This document shows, piece after piece, positions 38,603 through 43,028 of a stretch of DNA of 43,028 nucleotides. A model generated the notes under the pieces. The model was not told where the DNA came from and did not search any database. It worked only from the letters and a program-made list of their open reading frames with translations. The DNA is from Streptomyces fuscigenes (GTDB taxonomy: Bacteria > Actinomycetota > Actinomycetes > Streptomycetales > Streptomycetaceae): contig NZ_JAKGCV010000010.1 in assembly GCF_021556455.1 (NCBI RefSeq), forward strand, positions 1 through 43,028. The letters run 5' to 3'. Made by a program: the position numbers and the translations under genes. How positions within the stretch are numbered: the stretch's first letter is position 1; the number at the start of each line of letters is the position of its first letter.

Positions 38603-39337
38603 TCAGGCGGCGTAGGTCCAGGCCACGAGGGCGGTGGCGGCCGGCCCCGTGGTGACGGACGTGACGGTGAGGGCCTGGTCCTGGCCGCGGGTAACGGACC
38701 AGGTGAGCGAGGCCCCGGCCGGGATGGTGACCGGCCCCGCGTCCGTGGTCACGACGGTGTTCCCGGTGAGCGTGATCACGGTCAGGGACTGGAGGCCCGC
38801 CGGAAGCGTCGCTGACGCCGAGGCGTCGAGGTTCGCGCCGCCCGTGTGGATGGTGACCGGGGTGGTCGGCGTGCTCACGTCGCCGTCGCTGGTGCACTCA
38901 ACGGGAGCGACCGGCGTGTAGGGCTGCGTCAGGTCCCCGTCCTGGTAGGCGCCCAGGAGCGCCGGGGCGTCCACGCCGTCCGGGTCGACCGCCCAAAGCT
39001 CCGTGTACTGAACGTCCCCGGTGCCGTCGCCGTCTGTGTCGTCGCAGCCACACCGCTCGATGACGGTCTTGCCGGACGGCGTGGCGCCGGGGGACTCCTC
39101 AGAGCCTCCCGGTCCGCACGTGGTGACCGTGCCGGCCGTCGCGTAGGCGGTGGTGCCGTCCAGGGCGGTGTCCGTCGTCGTGACTGTGCCGTCAGCAGCC
39201 ACGCTGTATCGGCGCAGGAACGGAATGCTGGTGCCGTCCGGCGCCGCGTCGCAGAGGACGGCGACCTCGTTGTCTGCGGGCATCTGCACCGTCACGGTGG
39301 ATGCGCCACCGCCGCCGCAGCAGCTCTTACCGGCCAT
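38603..39337 (-). CDS. Modular virion protein with one copy of each module, 244 residues
   Basis: This protein contains in order: a Cys/Gly-rich start (MAGKSCCGGGGAS), one CD...FLR module (VAVLCDAAPDGTSIPFLRRY, DTALDGTTAYATAG), an EESPGATP linker, one CGCDD module with DTDGDGTGD (calcium-loop-like) and QPYTPVAPVEC, and the beta C-terminal domain (TLPAGLQSLTVITLTGN...GASLTWSVTRGQDQALTV). It is therefore a minimal version of the architecture of the 1930-residue protein downstream. ATG at 39337 with GGAGAC upstream. The role is probably in the same surface structure. Confidence 0.75.
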   Translation of the reverse strand: MAGKSCCGGGGASTVTVQMPADNEVAVLCDAAPDGTSIPFLRRYSVAADGTVTTTDTALDGTTAYATAGTVTTCGPGGSEESPGATPSGKTVIERCGCDDTDGDGTGDVQYTELWAVDPDGVDAPALLGAYQDGDLTQPYTPVAPVECTSDGDVSTPTTPVTIHTGGANLDASASATLPAGLQSLTVITLTGNTVVTTDAGPVTIPAGASLTWSVTRGQDQALTVTSVTTGPAATALVAWTYAA

Positions 39338-39355
39338 GGGGGTGTCTCCTCGTCT

Positions 39356-39466
39356 TCAAGGGGTGTGCGAGCGTGTGCCGGGCCGGGCACGCCAGTGGGC
39401 GGCCTGGTGGGCCGTCAGGGGGTCGTGGGCTCGTACCGGACCGCGCTGGCTGGAGGGGCCGGTCAC
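39356..39466 (-). CDS. Possible 36-residue protein
   Basis: A short frame whose GTG overlaps the stop of the gene before it (GTGA). It encodes VTGPSSQRGPVRAHDPLTAH, then QAAHWRARPGTRSHTP, a basic His/Arg-rich peptide. It fills most of a 125-nt gap and its stop lies 17 nt before the next start. The overlap is like those of neighbouring real genes, but no family is recognised and the ribosome binding site is weak. Confidence 0.35.
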   Translation of the reverse strand: MTGPSSQRGPVRAHDPLTAHQAAHWRARPGTRSHTP

Positions 39467-40017
39467 GATTCCTCACCTCCGCACGGGGCGGACCACTGGA
39501 CGTACGCGGCTGAGCCCTCCGGCACGTCGACCGCGAGGGAGCCGCAGAGCACGCCGGGCGCGCACGGCGTGCCGGGAGCGGACCAGGAGAATCCGACCCC
39601 GCATTCGTTGATGGCCGTGGCGTTGCCCGCGCAGTCGGTGACGGTGACCGGGCCGCACGCCACGGTCACGGACACGGACTCCGTGCGGTCCGGGACGCTC
39701 CAGGTCTCCGGGCCGGTGAGGCCGAGGAGCTGGGGGCACATGGGGACCGGCGGGCAGTCGGCGGTGTCCGGGCACGGTCCGGCGCCGGCGGGGAGCGGGC
39801 CGGGCGTGAACGTTCCGGTGGTCGGGTTGAGCCAGCCGACGACGCCGGGTTCGCCGGGCGGGGCTCCGTCGCAGGCGCACGGGGTGGCGACGAGGAGGAG
39901 CACGGGGGTGCCGTCCGCGAGGCATACCGGGGTGGACGTGGTGGAGGGTGAGCAGCACGCCTCCCCTCCGGGGGTGCTGCCTCCTCCCGCGGTACACGGG
40001 AGCGGTTGCACGGGCAC
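39463..40017 (-). CDS. Virion protein sharing the giant protein's N-terminal module, 184 residues
   Basis: A Cys-rich beta protein. The start was set at GTG 40017 because GGGAGG is six bases upstream and the sequence from there (VPVQPLPCTAGGG...STPVCLADGTPVLLLVATPCAC...VVGWLNPTTGTFTPG) aligns in pattern with the first 70 residues of the 1930-residue protein (LCLPDGTPLAVILERDC...GWMNLSTGAFTTG). The C-terminal half (VSVTVACGPVTVTDCAGNAT...VDVPEGSAAYVQWSAPC) is a beta domain. It begins 1 nt after the previous stop. It is probably part of the same surface complex. Confidence 0.65.
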   Translation of the reverse strand: MPVQPLPCTAGGGSTPGGEACCSPSTTSTPVCLADGTPVLLLVATPCACDGAPPGEPGVVGWLNPTTGTFTPGPLPAGAGPCPDTADCPPVPMCPQLLGLTGPETWSVPDRTESVSVTVACGPVTVTDCAGNATAINECGVGFSWSAPGTPCAPGVLCGSLAVDVPEGSAAYVQWSAPCGGEES

Positions 40018-40018
40018 G

Positions 40019-40765
40019 TCATGCCTCCCGGTGGGCGCGCCGGAGGTGGACGTCCAGGCCTCGGCCGGATCCGAAGGAGCGGGGACACTCCGGGCACGCA
40101 TGCCGGGAGGCCGGGTCGATTGAGTCGCTGTCCCCCGCCGTGTCCCCGCCGGTGTCCCCCTCGTCCCCGGGGATGTCCCCGCTGGTCACCGGGGGCGCCG
40201 CCCCGGCGGCGGTCTCCTCGTCCGGGAGCCGGGGGCCACCCGTGTCCCCGCTGGTGTCCCCGAGGGGGACAACGGTCTCCGGGCCGTCCTCTCCGACCAT
40301 GACGAAGTCCTCGCGCTCCGGCGGGGCGTCGTCCAGCGGCGCGAAGACGGGAGGCTCCAGCGGCACCGCGCCGGGCCCGTACGCGGACGCCGGGACCGCC
40401 GGGAGGACGTCGCCGGGCGTCGCCTCCAGGGTCCGGCGGGGGCACTCGGGATGCGGGTGGACCTCCTGCCCGTTCTCCTCGTAGCAGAGCCCGCACTCCA
40501 GGAGCCGGGGCGCGTCGGGCCGGTCGACGCCCAGGAGCTCCGGAGCGTCGTGCGGGGCGGCCGGCTCGTCCTCAACCGCCACGTAGGCGCGGCCGTCGAC
40601 CAGGGAGCCGCGGAGCAGGGCCTCGGGCATGTCCGTGAAGAGGCGCGGCGGGACGCCGAACGCCGACTCGGACACGGTGCGGACCTTCGGCTCCTGCGCG
40701 ACCGCCCACCGGGCGAAGTCCCGGCGCAGTGCACGCGCCGGCTGGACACGGATGATGTCGATCAC
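40019..40765 (-). CDS. Head-tail region protein with a C-terminal C2H2 zinc finger
   Basis: A 248-residue protein in the connector region of the structural operon. The N-terminal part is basic (MIDIIRVQPARALRRDFARWAV), residues about 95-115 hold a Cys/His cluster (LECGLCYEENGQEVHPHPEC), then a Pro-rich section and an acidic low-complexity part with repeated SGDT/GGDT motifs (about 165-215). The last 27 residues are a clear C2H2 finger, C224-x2-C227-x12-H240-x4-H245 (CPECPRSF...LDVHLRRAH). GTG at 40765 overlaps the previous stop. A DNA- or protein-contacting role at the head-tail joint or a regulatory role is possible. Confidence 0.6.
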   Translation of the reverse strand: MIDIIRVQPARALRRDFARWAVAQEPKVRTVSESAFGVPPRLFTDMPEALLRGSLVDGRAYVAVEDEPAAPHDAPELLGVDRPDAPRLLECGLCYEENGQEVHPHPECPRRTLEATPGDVLPAVPASAYGPGAVPLEPPVFAPLDDAPPEREDFVMVGEDGPETVVPLGDTSGDTGGPRLPDEETAAGAAPPVTSGDIPGDEGDTGGDTAGDSDSIDPASRHACPECPRSFGSGRGLDVHLRRAHREA

Positions 40766-41601
40766 GCGCAGGCCTCCACGTTGATCGCGGCCACGGTGCA
40801 CGTGGTGCCGACGACGTACGTCCGCTCCACGAGTACGCGCCGGTCGTTGGTGCGGATGTTCAGGGACGCGGAGCGGTCCGGGATGACGTCCATCGGGCCG
40901 CGCCGGATGTGCACGGGGCCGGTGACGTACATCCACGCCGTGCCGGGGTCCGCGGGGATGCCGCCCGGCCCCGTGTTGAGCGTCGAGTAGCCGGCGCCGA
41001 TGATCGCGCAGTTCCCGGCCAGGGTGAGGAGCGCGCCGGTGCTGGGGTCCTCGGTGAGGATGCGGCAGCAGCCCAGGAGCGCGGCCAGGCCGGCCGGGAC
41101 GTGGAGGACGCCCACGCCGCCGTACCCCTCGGCGAGGGCGCCCTCCAGCGCGGCCACGCCCTGCGCGACGGACACCGGCCCGGCGGGCGGGGTGAGGTCC
41201 ACGGCGTCCGCGGTGAGCCGGGACCAGAACGCGGCCTCCAACCCGTGCTGCTCCCCGAGCTCCATCGTGGCCGTGGCGTGCGCCACGGCCTCCTCGTAGG
41301 ACCAGCCGATGGAGGAGCACTCCGCGCCGGCATAGAGGGTGATGGGGGAGGCGTGCTCCACGCTCGGCCGGCAGAACTGCTTTTCCGGCCGCTCCCCGGG
41401 GGACTCCTCCCCCGCGGACTCGTCCGTGAGGCACGGGTCTTGCCACTCCTGGACGGGGCAGCAGCCGAGGGCCATCCACTCCACGCCCATGAGCTCGTGG
41501 ACGTCCTGGACGTCCTCCACGGTGGCGCAGGTGTTCAGGATGCCGTGGGGCAGCGGGGTGCCGGGGATCGGCTGGACGAGTTTCCGCATCCCTGCGGGCA
41601 T
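40762..41601 (-). CDS. Capsid-associated protein, 279 residues
   Basis: Located between the major capsid gene and the zinc-finger protein. The central part is AHATATMELGEQHGLEAAFWSRL, followed by VAQGVAALEGALAEGYGGVGVLHVPAGLAALLGCC, GNCAIIGAGYSTLNTGPGG and TAWMYVTGPVHIRRGP, with a regular beta end (RRVLVERTYVVGTTCTVAAINV). The pattern resembles minor capsid proteins that follow the major capsid gene in some Streptomyces phages, but I cannot name a family with certainty. An EESPGERPEKQF segment (about 65-76) repeats the ESPGE linker found in the modular proteins. ATG at 41601, AGGTG upstream. Confidence 0.55.
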   Translation of the reverse strand: MPAGMRKLVQPIPGTPLPHGILNTCATVEDVQDVHELMGVEWMALGCCPVQEWQDPCLTDESAGEESPGERPEKQFCRPSVEHASPITLYAGAECSSIGWSYEEAVAHATATMELGEQHGLEAAFWSRLTADAVDLTPPAGPVSVAQGVAALEGALAEGYGGVGVLHVPAGLAALLGCCRILTEDPSTGALLTLAGNCAIIGAGYSTLNTGPGGIPADPGTAWMYVTGPVHIRRGPMDVIPDRSASLNIRTNDRRVLVERTYVVGTTCTVAAINVEACA

Positions 41602-41628
41602 GCCACACCTCCGTGGGCGGGTGGGGGC

Positions 41629-41664
41629 GTGGCGGGCCCAGGCTCAGGTACCAGGGCCCGCCAC
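41629..41664 (-). terminator. Hairpin after the major capsid gene
   Basis: Perfect 11-bp stem GTGGCGGGCCC / GGGCCCGCCAC with a 14-nt loop, starting 15 nt past the capsid stop codon. No T tract. It could be an attenuator that keeps downstream genes below capsid levels, or an mRNA stabiliser. Confidence 0.6.
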
Positions 41665-41678
41665 GGGCCGGGGGTGTG

Positions 41679-43028
41679 TCAGCTCGCGTCCCCGCCGGAC
41701 TCGCCGGCGGTGCAGACCATCTCCAGCTGCGCGCCGGTCGAGCCGTCCGGGCAGACGGGGACGGTGACCAGGCGGGTGTCCACGGAGCGGTCCACCAGGG
41801 CGGTGCACTCCTCCGCGAAGAGCGCCGTGTAGTCGTTGAAGCGGAACTTCGTGGAGTCGTGGACCACGCCGAGGTTGACCTCCTCGCCCCGGCCGATGAC
41901 CAGGGAGCCGGAGGGGTACATCAGGAACTTCACGGCGCCCGGGAACGCGGTGGCCGGGACCGTGCCGCCGATCTCGTTGGGCACGGCCGGGTTGAGGCCG
42001 CGGGCGAACTGGACGCGAACGCCGAGCTTCGCGAACGTGCTCTGAATGCAGTTCGGGTCCAGGTCACAGATGTTGGAGCCGTTCTGGCGGGCGAGGTCCG
42101 CGAGGAAGAGCTGACGCGACCAGTACGGGAACACCACCTCCAGGGCGGTGGTCTCGCAGAGGCTGTGACGCTCGATCATGTCGGCGGCCTGGAGGGCAAC
42201 CGCGGCGAACGTCGCGGAGAGCGCACCGAACGTCGGGTCCATGGTGACCGGGGTCGCCGCGTTCAGGGCCTGCTGGAAGAGGTACTGCTTGACGCGGATC
42301 TCGTGCGCCACCATCGCGTTGCGGAGGTACCAGGAGACGAGCTCCGGGAAGTGGCGCTGCGTCAGGATGCCCGCCTCCAGGCACACGCCGATGGCGTCGC
42401 AGCGGACCTCCACGGGGTCCGGGCACGGGATGCGGAAGCACGGCTTCTCGGAGCCGTTGATGTCGTCGGCCTCCGTGTGGACCCACGTCATCGCGGCCAC
42501 GTCCAGGCTGAGCGGCTTGTAGTAACGCAGGCCGCCACGGGCGAGCTGGATCTCCGGGGCGTCCCAGAGGAGGTCCGGGCACGCGGTGTCCGTGAGCTCG
42601 TAGATCGTCTCCGACGGCGCGCACCAGCCACCCGACGCGACGAGCTCCCCCTCCGGGAGGCGCCGCTGACTCGACGCCTGGAGGGACACCGTGGTGCCCT
42701 CCGGGGCGGAGGAGGAGTCCGTGACGATGAGCTCCTGCGGGTACGGGTGCCGGTAGGAGATGACCTGGCCCACGCCCCCGCCCGCCGTCTTCAAAGCGTT
42801 GGCGCGGGAGATGATCCCGGCCGTGATGTCGTTGAAGTCCAGCGCCGTGCCCGGGGTGTAGCCGGGGACGTCCACGGCCGCGGTGATGCGGGTGGTCGGC
42901 GCCGGGGGCTCCGGGAGGACGCGCGGCTGCCCTCGGCGCACGGCACTCAGGTTCAGCGCGGGGCGGGTGATCGCTGCGGCGGTCGCCGTGGGCGCCGGAG
43001 CCGCCGGCGCGGCAGGCGCCGCCGGGGC
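41679..43028 (-). CDS. Major capsid protein (5' end beyond the window)
   Basis: The frame is open to the right edge, so the true start lies outside. The visible 449 residues begin with an Ala/Pro-rich stretch (APAAPAAPAAPAPTATAAA), probably the end of a scaffold or delta domain, followed by HK97-type capsid sequence: ALDFNDITAGIISRANALKTAGGG, VHTEADDINGSEKPC, LRNAMVAHEIRVKQYLFQQALN, VVFPYWSRQLFLADLARQNG, VRVQFARGLNPAVPNE and FPGAVKFLMYPSGSLVIGRGEEVNLGVVHDSTKFRFND. The last is the typical C-terminal P-domain strand and loop. Twelve cysteines are visible. A hairpin follows. A GTG at 42941 is a less likely start because conserved sequence continues above it. Confidence 0.85.
   Translation of the reverse strand, partial: APAAPAAPAAPAPTATAAAITRPALNLSAVRRGQPRVLPEPPAPTTRITAAVDVPGYTPGTALDFNDITAGIISRANALKTAGGGVGQVISYRHPYPQELIVTDSSSAPEGTTVSLQASSQRRLPEGELVASGGWCAPSETIYELTDTACPDLLWDAPEIQLARGGLRYYKPLSLDVAAMTWVHTEADDINGSEKPCFRIPCPDPVEVRCDAIGVCLEAGILTQRHFPELVSWYLRNAMVAHEIRVKQYLFQQALNAATPVTMDPTFGALSATFAAVALQAADMIERHSLCETTALEVVFPYWSRQLFLADLARQNGSNICDLDPNCIQSTFAKLGVRVQFARGLNPAVPNEIGGTVPATAFPGAVKFLMYPSGSLVIGRGEEVNLGVVHDSTKFRFNDYTALFAEECTALVDRSVDTRLVTVPVCPDGSTGAQLEMVCTAGESGGDAS

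Overview
This is a very GC-rich actinobacterial window, most likely Streptomyces. The third-position GC bias produces long antisense open frames everywhere, and the chromosomal genes (XRE/DUF5753 regulator, Zur-boxed ZnuACB zinc transporter) are of Streptomyces type. About 5.9 kb of chromosome is followed by about 37 kb of a temperate siphovirus prophage that runs off the right edge.

Chromosomal part (1-5958): a tRNA-Lys(UUU) gene with its terminator, a stretch of 34-bp tandem repeats, a lone XRE/DUF5753 regulator, and a four-gene operon for zinc uptake (lipoprotein ZnuA, ATPase ZnuC, two ZnuB-type permeases) whose genes overlap by 4-14 nt. Two Zur-box-like palindromes lie in front of znuA. 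A second tRNA-Lys(UUU) at 5886-5958 marks the probable prophage junction.

Lysogeny and accessory part (5959-13,700): an array of GGTGGAGC repeats, a tyrosine integrase, an XRE repressor and a divergent small HTH (excisionase-like) gene sharing a back-to-back promoter/operator region. Next come a few proteins of unknown function on the minus strand, including a 29-residue membrane peptide. A host-like cargo cassette follows: XRE-TPR regulator, GNAT acetyltransferase, DUF402 protein. Strong hairpin terminators insulate these units.

Lysis and structural part (13,803-43,028), all on the minus strand, so expression runs right to left: major capsid protein (5'-truncated by the window edge), capsid-associated and connector proteins, and an unusual 8.5-kb block of modular Cys/Thr-rich proteins including one of 1930 residues. 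After these come the major tail protein, a Stealth-like glycosyl/phosphotransferase, neck and tail-completion proteins, tail assembly chaperones with a probable -1 frameshift, a 1465-residue tape measure, distal tail and baseplate proteins, a set of tail fibres, endolysin, holin and a second lysis-type membrane protein. Portal, terminase and the right attachment site lie outside the window.

The most distinctive signals are nine near-identical copies of a 17-bp element (minus strand CTGGTTNTGGGCCGGGC), placed only 25-34 nt upstream of six structural genes that are not translationally coupled; the reuse of one CD...FLR...DTxxDGxxPY module nine times across three virion proteins; and a high cysteine content in the outer virion proteins contrasted with a tape measure in which I see no cysteine.
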